Assembly: GCF_036588685.1 (NCBI RefSeq)
Contig: NC_086380.1
Span: forward strand, 34,610,692 to 34,674,691
Direction: 5' to 3'
From: Mytilus trossulus
Lineage: Eukaryota > Mollusca > Bivalvia > Mytilida > Mytilidae
Length of the DNA stretch: 64,000 nt
The notes under the pieces were generated by a model. The model did not search any database. It had not been told where the DNA came from and was given only the letters and a program-made list of their open reading frames with translations. Below, one piece after another: positions 33,831-48,000 of the stretch (the first letter of the stretch is position 1; each line of letters opens with the position of its first letter). The position numbers and the translations under genes were made by a program.

Positions 33831-35369
33831 TTATATTTTCAACATCGGGTTAGTATAGGAGCAGCATAGATAGGTTAAAAACAAAAAAGAATAAAGAATC
33901 TTCTAGAGACCGTAAAATCACCTCTAAGACTATAGATGTGTTTTTTAATCAGTGATGTATGGATATATATTGGATATACGTGGTAAAAACTAGTTCAAGG
34001 CGTAAATTGTTTCTCGGTTATATTATTAAGAAAAATATAGCTGACGTGAGGAATTTTGCATTACAAAAATGAAAAATAAATATAACAAAAGCAAAACCAA
34101 TATATCATCCACTGGTTTCAGTTTCTTTATAAACATATAAAACAGACTTGAGCGTTTTCACATTACAAAAATTTGAGGAAGGAAAATATAACAATAACAA
34201 AATACTATATATCATCCCCCATTCTTTTTCTTCGATGATTTATTGACAGTAAACATTCTCTCATTAGACATACTAGTTTTGCTTTTATATCTTGAAGTAC
34301 ACGAGTATCGATGATAATAATTGTACAATGTGAATTATTTATGTTCCATTAGGAATAAAATCCTCATGTTTAAATAAAACAAAATTTTATGACAACTTTA
34401 TCGATATAAAACTTCATTAGAATACTAGCAGTACATATTTCTAAAGTGCACGAATGTTCAGTGACTCAATTTTAATCTCTACGAATGAGGTATAATTTAA
34501 AAAACGACATAAATTTTTCATTAGAAATAAATCATTATACAATGTATATAAAGTGCGAATATTGAGTTAGTTCATTTTCACTTTCGTAGGCGAGTATATC
34601 TATTGCAGAATAAACAAAATGATGAGAAAAACTGCGTTTGTTTTTAAAAATACCAAATAATTAATTTGAATTTCATGTTTTATCATAATTTCATTAGAAT
34701 CCAACTTTTTTTATGTATAAGGATAACAGTATTATATTCTTAAAAGAATAAAATTACACCACAACATATTCAATTTAAACTAGTTCCCCAAACGAGAATA
34801 ATGAAAGATAAAAAGAAAAACTAATTCCCATATATCTATGCAGCAGTATGCTTTCTAGTTTATATATCTATTTATATTTGTTTTTTGTTGTTGACAAAGA
34901 CAGTTTAGCCGTGCATTCAACTACCATCGTTGAAGGTCGCACGCTCCACAGAGAGTCACATAGTAAATAATGTCATTACCCCATCTCAGTTTAAGGCCTC
35001 CTCTGATGATTTGGAGGCCCCCTATGTATTGGTAACTTAAACTAAATAAAAACCTGTAAAATGTCTGTTAATTTCGGCCTCTAATAAGTATTCTACTTCT
35101 CGTCTTTAAGGGCTTTTAATGAGTTTCTAATCTACTATCAAAGAACTTATGATTAATTTCTGTAATGAGCTACTATTATACGAAAATAGTGGAACTTAAT
35201 CCAAGGCTCCGTGTTAAAGACCGTAATTTTACCTCTCATGGCTTTTCTTTTCATTTTGATGGAAAATTGGTCTCATTGTCAATCATACGACATATTCTTT
35301 TATCTTACCTCCTATACATTTCTAGGAATATGATTGGTTAAAAGCGTCCGCGTGGAGACGGTGTATATT

Positions 35370-35510
35370 TGATATTAGGGAGAAGGGAGGCGGGCTTATT
35401 TCATACACGGTTAGTAGTGGAATTACGTCCCTTAATAATCCATATTAGGTAAGAAGGGAGACTGGGCTTATTTCATACACGGTTAAAAGTGGAGTTACGT
35501 CCCTTTATAA
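35370..35510 (+). repeat. Two-unit tandem duplication (about 72 bp)
   Basis: GGGCTTATTTCATACACGGT...AGTGGA.TTACGTCCCTT occurs twice in a row. Confidence 0.7.
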
Positions 35511-35751
35511 AAACAAAACGGTACTGAGAAAAAAATCTTTAAGATTTCAACAGACAAAGAAATTGACGATTAAGATTGAAATAAATTTATAAAACACATT
35601 AAAACCTATTATAATAAGTTGTTATTGCTGGCATCTGTTTTTGAAGGATCAATAAAAGTAGTTTCTTAATGCTAACAATATCGAAGACTTGCTCATTTTG
35701 ATTGGTCACTAGTCTAAATTTCACACTAAAGATAGTCGGTAAGATAAATTC

Positions 35752-35853
35752 GTTACATAGTGTGCTAGTGACCTAAAACGTTATATATAGGGTCATGGAA
35801 TTTTAATTACAGACCCCATGTATAACGTATTAGGTCACTAGCAAACTAGGTAA
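35752..35853. mobile_element. Short inverted-repeat element
   Basis: GTTACATAGTGTGCTAGTGACCTAA pairs with the right arm TTAGGTCACTAGCAAACTAGGTAAC. 102 bp, noncoding. Confidence 0.65.
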
Positions 35854-36489
35854 CTAATAATATCAAGATTAATCACTGGAGGTGTGACTAGATAATTAAG
35901 GCTGTAACTTTTCTCCTTGAAATCATTTATGTACTTTCTATGGGCATCAGTTGCGCCCCTTAAATATCACACTTGTTCTGTTGTAAATCACAGTTCATGT
36001 CCATATTCCGTAAAGATGCGTCTAAGTTCCATTTATTGATAAATTCAACAACGCTTACCGCCATCTTGATGATATTTTTTTAAACAATAAATTTCAATAT
36101 AATGCTGAAATGTACCCCCCAAAAAAACTTACTTTGAACATATAAAATACAAACAACAATAACTGTCCTTTCCTAGATTTAGATTTCTTATCTCTACACC
36201 AGAAACTCTACACAACAGTTCGCGGTAGAAGGGATAATTTTATTTTCCTTTTGTTAAATTTCCTTATTTTGACGGTGATGTCCCTTTCGCGTGGTCTTGC
36301 GGTGTAAATAAATCAAAACTTGTTCGCTATAATGCCCGTATCTGTAGTAAAGTTTTGGATATCAATCAGCGTAACCTTTGTATTACTACTAGAAAAGTAA
36401 GTGAGGGATTTCGTTACCAAAAACGATTAAAACCTTTACTAAATTCTTCCATATAAACGTCCGGACCGGGTTTTTTCTTTCTGTCCAAT

Positions 36490-36895
36490 CAAACGAGTTA
36501 AGCCGTTTTCATCTGATTTTTATAGTTTGTTCTTGTATTGTGGTAGCGATATAGTTTGGTCTTGTATTGTGCTGTAACTGCACCGTTCCAGGTTAGGGAG
36601 AGGGTGAGCACTCACAAACATGCTTATTCCCGGCACACTTTTCAAGAGAATTTTGTTTATTGGTTGTCGTTGTTTCATGTCTCTCATATTTATTTTCCAT
36701 TAATTGTTTTGTTATATTAATTAGGCGGTTAGTTTTCTCAATTGAATTGTTTCATATTTTTCTTGTCAATAGCCGACTATATGGTATGGGGTTTTTCTCA
36801 TTGTTAAAGGCAATGTGGTTGCCTAAATCTGCTTATACTTTATTTGAACTTTGGTGGATATATGTCTCAATGGCAATCATGTTATTTTTATATTA
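36490..36895 (-). repeat. High-copy mussel-type repeat, diverged minus copy
   Basis: Shares ACGAGTTAAGCCGTTTTCATCTG, GGTTAGGGAGAGGGTG and GTCAATAGCCGACTATATGG with the longer copy at 51410-51935. Confidence 0.55.
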
Positions 36896-38184
36896 ATATA
36901 TCGGTAAATACTGTTATTGAAAAACAGCCTAAAGGTTACAGAATTTGAAATTTTAAAAACATTTTCATCTGAAAAAAATGGTTTCAAAATATAGAGGTAA
37001 ACATAACTTAATAGTATAAAAGCACGACTTTCAGAAATGTAAAGAAACAATAATGCAAGTGAAAAATATCACCAGCAAATCAGAGTCACGTGACAAAGAC
37101 TGGCAATGTTAAAAAGATTCCAAACCAGTGTCAATATAATGAGTTTTAAAAGATTAAAACAAGGGAAAGTGCTGATTTTTTTAAAAAAATGCCCGTGCAC
37201 GTCTAAGGTCAAGCCTTGTCCAGATTAGTCTTTATGTATTTCTTAGTGTTTTATTTTAAATTGATGAATTCATGTATAGTAGATTTTACAATTTCTGGCA
37301 ATGAGTGTATTTACAAAATTAGTTATTGAGTCTTAATCGTTAATAGTTGTAAATATATCATTGCTACTTTTGTTTGAATACTTGTATGTAAAAACAACAT
37401 TTTAAAACAGATTTATGCATAAAAACATGATAAGAGAAAAAAAAATCAGTCTACCGTAAACTCAAGTAGGCTAAGAAATTTAAAAATTGAGCACGTACAA
37501 CCCTTGCTATAATCAAGGGAGGTGTGTTTTGTGTTAATCTAATGACCGACGAAATAAAAAAGATTGGTGACGCTTGTTTTCAATTCCAATATGGCGGATT
37601 TATTCCTGAAATCTCTCTTGCTTTTCCTAAAGCTGTGTTACTCGTCATTTTGTCGTCGCTCAAATGTCGTCTCGCGCATAGTCATATAGCGACATCAATA
37701 CTGCTTTGATCCACATGATTAATATAATCCTGTATTTCTTAAATATGCGACAATGATCCATACATTTTATCTGTAATAATGCCACAAATCAATACTCTTT
37801 TCAAGTGTCCATTTAGCGAGTATGTCATTTTTTTATACTTGCATTTACATGTACTTATAGAATGTCCGATTGTATAGTACATTCCAGTTTTAAAAAGATT
37901 GGCGTATGCATATCCGAATTAACTAACTTTTCATAATTTTTAAAATCTTCAATTTTGTGGAACATATGTGTTGAGCTCAATACGTGGTCAACTACGCGAT
38001 TTCGATCGTTCTGGATAAATTTTATCATAAATTTTACAAAAGATAACAAGTGTTAACGTTCTGCCATATATAAGTCCACTGTCTGATCTGGAAATTTCAC
38101 TTTCTCGGTATACTAAATAACCTCTAAAATGCCTTTTTTGGGAAAAAGATGAATTCAAACAATTTATTAAAAACATGTATCGTT

Positions 38185-38298
38185 AAAATCATCCATATCA
38201 ATAAAATCCTCCATATCATGAAAATCATACACATCATTTAAATCCTCCATATCATGCAAATCATACATATCATTAAAATCATTCATATCCTAATAATC
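38185..38298. repeat. 18-bp minisatellite, about six units
   Basis: Units such as AAAATCATCCATATCAAT and AAAATCCTCCATATCATG in head-to-tail order with small changes. Confidence 0.8.
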
Positions 38299-38877
38299 AG
38301 TGAAAATACCAGGTCGAACCACCTGACCTATAGTTTGATGTGTTTTCTATGAAGATATGTACTCGAAGTCATCTTATTTGGTGTCTGAGAAACAAGCAAT
38401 AGCATAGTTATGTAATAAATTTCTTAATTTTAGATATAACAGACGTGTACATTTCAAACCTCATAAACATTTAGACATAATTTTGTACCAACAGTTGTTA
38501 TTTATATGTATTTGCATCCTGTTCTTATTTGTGAAAAAAAAACATTTCAAAGGGAACTTTACGCAGCAAGGTAATACAATGGACTTCAAATAAATCGGTA
38601 TTTTCTTCTATTTTAATTATTGCTACCTTAATGATTTTGTATGATTTATTTGGATTATCTAACCTATAATACTTAAAATATCCTTTTTTTTTACTTAGCG
38701 ATTGGTTGTCAACTTGATCCAATAGAATAGTGAGTAATTACAAGTCCCTCAGGTGACAATGATTTGTTTCCTGATCAGTTTTCAATTAATACATTCAATC
38801 AATATAATAATATAAGGTATGTTTCTATGACAATCTCTATATTGCAAAAGTTGTTTTCAGACAGATTTAAAAAGTAA

Positions 38878-39028
38878 ATGGAAAAGATACAGCTGAAATT
38901 GGTTCTTTTAGTGATTTTTAAACTATTTTACATATCTTCTACTACCGTTACAAATGTTTTAGTATTGTTACCTGGGAAAAGAGGAACATTTTATTTCCCG
39001 TTTGGAATGGAACGAGCCGGTGCTGCAG
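38878..39028 (+). CDS. Receptor coding exon 1 (signal peptide, first strand)
   Basis: ATG after an acceptor-like TTGTTTTCAG (38851-38860), so an upstream noncoding exon is possible. It ends GCTGCAG before GTATGT, phase 1. It encodes ...NVLVLLPGKRGTFYFPFGMERAGAA. Confidence 0.8.
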
Positions 39029-42000
39029 GTATGTTTTTTTTTCAGAATATAATATAATCTATAAATTTATTTCGTGTAGTTTCCTTTATTTTTTTTTCTG
39101 TTTTTTTTACAGTTTAGTTTTCGACATGCGCATCAAGAAATTGCATGCGCATGCACTAGAATGAATACAAATAATATACAATCTATTTTTTCATAGATGC
39201 ATTGCCGTCGAATGAAACTATGAAATTGTGAGGAAGAACATCAATTATAGTTTGCTATACAACATATCATTGGTATTAAAATATTTGACTTTGAGCGTTC
39301 CTGATGAAGGAAAATTAAGAAATTTGAAGCGCTTCGGACGCAATAAAATGAAATAACGTGGCTTTTCATCTTTTACTGGTATCAATGATTTAGAATTTAT
39401 AGCATTTGTTATTATTGACAGACCTAGTTTAAACCAAATGTTCAATATACAAATTGAACTAAGGGTACATTGTCAGATGAATTGTTTTATCAAGTGATTT
39501 TTATCTAGGTACCATAAGAGATACAATGATGAAAAGATCACACATTTGTCCTACGAAACATCATAAATGTATGGTAGTGTATTCAAAGTCTTGATTTTAA
39601 CAAAAATTCTTATTACGAAGAGTATGCTGATTTTTTGTTCGTTAAATTTTGAAAAATCCAAACTGACTTTTAAACATCCGGTATTCAACCCTAACACGAC
39701 TTGTTCTCAATAAATCTTGTTTTTAAATCTCTCTCACCAATCTCCCCGCTCTTTTAAATCATATTACCTTTACAATGTAAACTTAAGAACGAAACAATAT
39801 TATTCAAAGGATTATGAATACATTCAACACTTCAACAGCAAAAGATTGAATTTAATCAGCAATTCAGAAATACTGTAGTTTAATCATAATGTGATGGTAT
39901 TTTTTAATTATAGTAATTATAGTGGGTGGATGAATGTTAAAAAAAGAAAAGAAATAGGATAAATGATACGGTGTCGAATATTAAGAATAGAAAATAACGG
40001 GATGAATAGAAAACAATAGGATAGTCAAATATAAAGAATAGAGACAGTTTGGTTTTTCAAATATAAAAATAGAAACCACGGGATGCTCAAAGATAAAGAA
40101 TAGATAATGTCGAGATGTCCCAAATACAAATATAAAGAATAGAGAATAAGGAACTAAATAGAAAAAAAATGCCATGAAAAATTACGTGTCAAGTAATTAA
40201 AGACCAAAGCTCAAAAAACATCCAGATATTTTTTCATATGAACAGACAGAACTTCATTAACTTGTCTATCACGGTACTAGATAAAAGAAGATGAGGTATG
40301 AGTGCAAATGAGACAACTCTCAATCAAGACAAGACTTGTCTTGTCTTGTCTGTCTTGTCTTTTCAAATGAGACAACTCTCCATCCAACTACAAATGTATA
40401 TATATATTTCAGTACTAGTATGATATATAAACCGTATTCCATGACACAATTAGCACATATCTAAATGAACATGGTGATGAATATAGAACTACTACTGTGT
40501 AATAACTAATTACTTATATCCGTGAGCATCTAAATTATTTATTAGCTCTTTATTTAATCAATCATATCTTTCAATCTAAATTCTAACCATTGAATTGAGC
40601 ACGAAAGATGAATAGATACGTTTCCCAATTGCGGGGTTTATTACTAACGGATGCTTTATTTCATCTTTTTATTCCTATTTTTTTTCTCGTTTGTAGAAGA
40701 ACATTGAATAGCATCAATAACGATTAATACATATCATTTATTTATTGATATATATTGGCATTACCTTAGTGTACTAATTTGTAAGAAGAGAGTTGTAATA
40801 TACATGTAGTTGATATGTTATTAACAGCAATTGTACGTTGGTCTTAAATGTAACACGAAACACATTCAAGTATAGGGATCATCCAGATTTAGATTTATGA
40901 CATTTTGAATTGCTAGACAAAGGATCAGTTAACAGTGTTAATTAACTGTACAATAAGTAATTTATGCAATATGTACAATACAATAATAGTTTATTAACGT
41001 CTCACCAACAATTGTAAAAGTAAACTATTTAAAATTATTAATGCCATTCTAAAAAGAATTAAAAGAGCCGGATTAAAAAGTAACTAGTATTTACAGATTT
41101 TCAAAAAGCTATAATAAAAACAAAATTTACTTCATAAAACATATTTACAGATTTTAAAAAAGCTATTATAAAAACAAAATTGACATCATAAAACATATTT
41201 ACATTTATTATCGGAAAACAATGTCTCCTACGGTCTAAAATAAACCTGCCGGTTTTGGCACATTTTTGCATTACATTAATATTGTCATTCGCTAAAATAA
41301 ATGAAAGTTTCAAAGAATTCGGCAATAGACTAGAATTTTCTTTTTCAGAGTTTAAAATCTTATAAAGTTCGTCTCTAAGATCGTCGTACAGTCAATACAT
41401 GCTCCTCCGTTTCAATTATATTGTCACAAACAAAAAAAGTTCTTTAATCTATTGGAAGACTCTCGTAGCGTCCTGTCTCCACGCGTAATGGGGCAACACC
41501 ACAGTGAAACTGAGAGTATTTACTAAGCTCTTCTGTGCGATGGTATATAATGAGATATAGGAAGATGTGGTGTGAGTGCCAATGAGACAACTCTCCATCC
41601 AAGTAACAATTAAAAAAGTAAAGCATTATCGTAAAAGTACGGCCTTCAACACAATGAGTTTATTTAGGTAATGTTCTGTATAAATTATATACGTCTAGTA
41701 GTGTCTTTATTCAAATCTTCATTCCATTTCTGTTTGAAGTCGGACATTAGTTTTACATGTATAGCACTGTTAACTTGCCGCTTATCAATATCTCTGGTGT
41801 CATTAAACAAGTTCGCTATACCACATGATTCGAATTGACTATACATTCTAAAGTTTCAGTTTTTGCACACTCGACGACGTCTGAAATTCTGCTCTGCACA
41901 ATTATTTATTTTCTTATCTAGTCTACTCTCATCCATATATCGTGACCGATTCCAGTAGTTAATGTTTACCCGCCATTGTTTCACAAACGGTGATTAATAA

Positions 42001-45000
42001 TTTAATCTGCATCTTTTTCCATCTGATACATGTTTCTCAAGTTCTAAAGAGAATATTAGAAGGTTGGTTTTCATTAAAGTTAATCAAATAATGAAATTGG
42101 ATGCCTGTTGAAAAATTGGATACATGAGGATGAGTTCGTAGTTGTTGTCTCGTCATTTTGAATATAATCTCACTTAGTGAATGAAGTACAATTGCCAGTC
42201 TAGCCATGTTAGCCTGAAATCAAGACGAGTTAGCTAGTCTTTACAATAAAGAAATATATCATTCAGTATAAAGAGATAGAATCGGGGATCCGTTAAATCT
42301 GGATTTATCGAATTGTTTCGCGTTCACACTCCATTCTATATTGTATACTTTTTATTGACACCGGATTTACAAATACGCATTTAATCCGGAATATGTGTGA
42401 GTGTTAACCGATATTGTTTCAAATATGATTTTGTTGTGACATGTGAAAAAGGGTGTATGGATGAACAAACGGCTAAGCGCTTAAGTCACTGTTTTGAAGT
42501 TTTCACGAGGGTTTGAAATTCAATCACAAAAGGATCATATTCCGGAATGAAAATGTTCAGATCCAAATTTGACTTTCTCTCTTATAAAATACTAAATTGA
42601 TTAAAAAAGAAACTTTCGTTATGGGGTGTGGGGTGGGAGGGGGAGGGCGCTGACTGACCTCAGGTTACCCCTTTCAGTCATTCTACAGTGATTCCCTATA
42701 TAAACAACCAAACATTTCCTACGAAAAAGGGGGGGGGGGGGGGGCTGGTCCTCCAGACCCCCTGGATCTGCCTAAGATTTTCACGCTGAAGTACTGAGAC
42801 CTAATGTATTTTTATGCGGTCGTTAAATATTGTTTCTTTTGATTACTTTAAACAAAATCTACGTAAACATACGCAAGCAAATCATATTTTTCCATAAAAA
42901 AATATTCTGATAAGATGGCACATGTATGAATCAAAATCAGCATCTTCCGGCAATAGAAATGTTGCCAGTTTTGTTGATTCAAACTGTTGTTGGGAGACAA
43001 TTTTGTAATCATCAAAACACAAAGATGTTACCAACAATTTGATAGTACCCGAGGCAACCGAGTTCGGAACCTTCTTTTCACGTTCCCTATTAAACGGAAT
43101 TAACATGTGTGCCTATTTGCGAAATAGTTTTCAAACTTCGAATCAAACGGCTGGAAGAATTTCCAGAAATAGCGCCTATGATATCAAGGTCTGCTTTAAA
43201 CATAAGAGATGAGCTCAACATTCAAAATGTCAAAATGTCAAAATAACGTCAGATACTCCAAACATTGGACAGCGAGCCAAGTGTGACAATGCACGACTTA
43301 AATGAAATGGTACGCGCCTGTCTCATCTGGAAAATTAGCCTGCAATGTTAGCGGAATTGTGACCGACAATCACTGCCGACAATAATCTGAAACAATTTGA
43401 CAATTGTCTTCCTGTATGAAGAATTATTAAACACAATTGAATTTTCCTTTTCTGAAACAATTTAGTGGCGCGAAACCAGGCATTAAGTTTTGACGACGAT
43501 GATGAACTCCATACACGTTGTCGAAATACAGGCACGTCACATGCATGGCGGACATTTGTCTAGATATCATAAGCAGTTATTCCCCATCTCCTTAATTTTA
43601 TACATATATTTGATAGCACATTTATAAAACTAGTTGCCACCGCGTGTCATTTATAACGATCGAAATGAAATTTAAAGCATGATACACAAAATTGCTATCT
43701 AGATATTAACAAGTTAATTATCTTACATTAAACGGTAATTAAAAAACTGCAAATCAGGCGCGGATCCAGCTATTTGGAAAGGGGGTCCCACCCGGAACAC
43801 CATGAAACAAATTCACATAATACAAATGAATACCAAAATGGCGAAGGCTTCTCTGTGGGAGATCAGGTTTCCTCCAAAATTTTTTGATATATTTAATAAA
43901 ACTGGCCGCTTCTATGTTGCAGATAGTGCTAAAAGTGGTGTTAAACAGTAACAAAAAATCAATCAATCAATCATTCTTCATTGAAAAAGATGACTGACAG
44001 GAAAGCAAAGGAATAATCGTTTCAAAGAATTTCGTCTTTACAAACAATTTAACTGCTTGTCAATAACTATGGTATAATATTATATAATATTTTAGATAAA
44101 ATTGAAAAAAAGCGTTTTCCAAGAAACACGATTTAGATAAGACAAAATCATTTTACAGCATATTGAATTCGTCATAATGTGCTATAAATTGATATCCACA
44201 CTGAAAGTATTGCATTTCATATCGCACTTGGGACGTATATAAGTATAAAATTGCAAAATGTTTCTTTTTTTAAGTACAAAAACAAAGGTTTTATAGTATT
44301 GCGTTTCAACAGTTTTTGGTTAATGACTTTTGGGTTGGAAGTTACACTAAGAGTAATCAGTTATGAATCCATTAAAGAACATTTTATTTTTTCTAATTCT
44401 AAGAGCATTTGTCCTTTTTTATATTTTAGAATGACATTGTGTTATTTTGTAAATAGTCTTTCCATTGGTGGCCTTCGGCTGTTGTCTGCACTTTTGTCGG
44501 GTTGTTATTTCTTTGACATATTCGCGATTACCATTCTCAATTTTGTTTATATAGAACTTGTTGCTTAGTTAATTTTCAAATCTAAAATATGTGGTTTCGT
44601 TTATAAACTTTTTTTTTCTATTTTAGTCAAATTTCCGTTTGAACTATTGTCTATATAATGAAATAGATAATGACTTAAGATGAAATAAATTCAGCCACAA
44701 AACATAATGTTCAATGATCTAGATATAAGTATTTTACCAAATTACCTTCATTTTCCGAAGAAAAATCTTGTATCTCGTATATATCACTAATTCAATTTTC
44801 CACAGTGTTACAAAACAAACTATTTTAAGTTACTCATAGTTCATTAAAAATTATTTACTTCTAGTATTTTACATGCACGATTAAACTGCTAGCCACGACT
44901 TTGAACCAATCTGTCTGGTGCACTATTACTTAAATATCTTTCTGAAAAACTTTATGACGTGTATGGTACGTTTGAATCTTATGCAATTTTTGGGTTCATA

Positions 45001-48000
45001 GACACATCCGAAAACTGGCTACTAGCGAGTGGCTGCTAGCTTGAGCCTGGTCTTTTAGGGTGAACACGGTTTACAGAATAGAAAGAAATGCGAAAAATAT
45101 GCGGAAAAAAAACAAAAATTGTTTGTCATCCTGCTTTTTTTGGCAAAGGTGCTCATCCTGCCTTTTTTTCAAATCTTCTGTCCTGTCTTTCTGCCAATTC
45201 CATCTTAGCCCTCACTTTAAAAATCAAATGGTAGCTCCTTAAGCAGGCAGGTAAAAATAAATACAAATATACAGGTTTGAAATGTACGTTCAATCGCATA
45301 ATGTCATATTTATCACTACTATTATCTCATTTCATGGAGAAAAAACAAAGACATTGAATCTAAAATTGCTCATAACTTGTGTAAGACTGATTTTTTTTTT
45401 TTGCAGATCGATCGATCAAGATTGCATATCTAATTGTTACATGCACGATAAGACTAAAAATAGCTGTGTAAATGATCTTGAATGCCAAGGTTAAAACGAA
45501 AGCTTACAATTGTCTTCAGAAACAAGAAAACAGTAATAAAAGGAAATAAAATTGATACCAGTCCACAGAAATATATATATCTTTTTCACAATTTAACTCA
45601 GATTTATAACTTTAACCTTTCTTTTTCTTGTTCATAAATATTACTTTCTATGCCAGTATTCAGAGAGGTTGCCACGTACGACCTTTTTAACATAGAAAAA
45701 TTCAATCAGGAATCGGAGTACATAATAATATGTTTTTTCATCCTGCTTTATCACTTTTGTCTATATTGCCTCTTGAAACTAATGCATCATTGAAATGCAC
45801 TGTATTTCGAATTAATGGATGGCTATACTAATATGTTATTCAAAAATAACTTATGAAAAAAAAAACTAAACTAAAAAAGCTATTTTTAGTTAATCAATTC
45901 TAAAACTCAAAATATGAAATAATTTGTATGTACCAATTTGTAGATGATTGATTTTTATTAATGAATCTTGATATAATTCAGCACTTTAGTACCGGCTCTG
46001 AGGTATAATATTTTTATTTTTCAATAAAAAAAAACCCAGTATTTCAATGGAATACATGAAATATGAAATATTGATGAAACTTTACGTTCAACTTATTTTA
46101 GTTTTCCTACTTTCAATGGAAACATTCAAATCGTGCTGTCTACCTCTCTGCCGAAACAATTGTTTTCCAAAAAATTTAAAATCAAACAATCTTTTAAAAA
46201 AAATCCAAACCTTTATGATTGAAAATGAATGACCAGTGTCATGATATAACATAGAAATTGATGCACATAAGATAACAATAATAAACTAACTATCTAAACG
46301 AATAGAAACCAAATCTTTTCATTAATTGACTTAATGTATAAAATGTAGATAATTGATTAATGCACATTGTTATTTCTTTCATGTTTTACAGATTCAATAT
46401 TTACAACAAAAGGCAAAACGGTCATAATGCATTGAAATTGAGAATCTTTGTTGAAAATATTTCAAAGTTCAAGGTCGAATTCGTCGATGGATTTTTCGTT
46501 TTTACAATTTTACATTTGTTTTCAAAGAATTTTGACAAAAATCTAAGATTTGAAAAAATCTTTGCGTTTGATCCTATTATAGTAACACATGCTTCACAAT
46601 CTTGTGTGTTAACCTTACTGGACTGAAAGACTTAAAGTGCAATAGGTTGAGAAGTGCATTTGAATCGGGTTACAAGGCTTAATTTCCGAGTAACTGATAC
46701 CTTTCGAATGAAACTTTGTAATAACTTAAGTTATCTTAGAAAATCCAATCAAAGACTATATTGTGGCTTTGACTGTTAATCACTTTTAGTTTATTGTGAA
46801 ATTTACTGCCTACGCTCATTCTGCAGTGTTAGTGAAAATACGGCTTCACGAAACACACATCTTAATATTAGCGTATCTTAGAATGGGAATTGGTTCAGCA
46901 AACTAAAAATGTATCACAGCTATGAAGGTCTTGATGGGGATTGGGGGAAACAGAATACATAGTAATGGGTTGAACCATATAGAGTATAGATCCCCATACC
47001 CACACTTTAATACGCTCTAATATCGCCCATTAAACGTAGACTTTAAAAAGTAAAAGATCAAAGCGACCATGATTCTTGCAAAGAATAAATTTGTTTACAC
47101 TATTTCTTAGCAAAAAAAATAGAACTAAATTCATCGATACTAAAAACCACAACATGTAAGTCGAATTGATTTCATATTAACAGTATATAATTACAACCTA
47201 TAAGTCTCCTCAGTCAATAAGATTAATGTCAACGGAACAACACCATCGAGGCTAATAAAAATGTGTAACAGAAATGGGACGCAATATGTGTTCTAAACTT
47301 GGATGTATAGATTACTTTGCGATATGGGTGTTCCTCATTATTTTAGGCCTCATAGACCTTAAGTTGTTTTTAATTTTGTCGTTTGATTATTGTGTACCTA
47401 ATGCCGTTTTTTTGTGAGTGTGTATGAATAATTTGGGGTGTGGAGGAGGGAGAAAAGATTATCCCATTTAAATACATATAAAAAAGAAGATTTGGTATGA
47501 TTACCAATGAGACAACTATCCACAAGAAAACAAAATGACCCAGACATTAACAGCTATAGGTTACCGTACGGCCTTCAATCATAAGCGGCCCTGGCTCTTA
47601 TTTTTTTTGTTTTTTATTAAAAGTTTTTTCTTTGCATTATACAACACGGTTGGTTTACGCAAGGATTTGTACAGTACGACTATACACATTTTTTGTCTAA
47701 GTTATGTCCTGGAACAAGTTAATTGCAAGCCATTATTGAAAAGTTCACACTAATTGATATCTACATTGTCAACAGGTTTAGAAATCAATCTGATAATAGT
47801 ATTATTGTCTAGACATTATGTTGTTATACTTAGGATCTTCCGGTAACACATTAATTTAAAGGGAATAAAATTGCGAATGAAATAGGAAATGTGTCAAAGA
47901 GACAACAACCCGACCAAAGAGTAGAAAACAGCCCGAGGTCACAATGGGTCTTCAATGCAGCGAGAAACTCCCGCACCCGGAGGCGTGCTTCAGCTGATCT

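Larger units (their letters stand above)
32530..38860. other. Intergenic region between copy B and the receptor gene
   Basis: No gene recognised. It holds palindromes at 33723-33830 and 35752-35853, a 72-bp tandem duplication near 35370-35510, a minus-strand high-copy repeat at 36490-36895, and an 18-bp minisatellite at 38185-38298. Confidence 0.55.

Noticed and set aside
42640..42780. G-rich stretch as a regulatory G-quadruplex
   Set aside because: Long homopolymer G runs recur across this window as parts of repeats and may be of uncertain length; no gene start is nearby.
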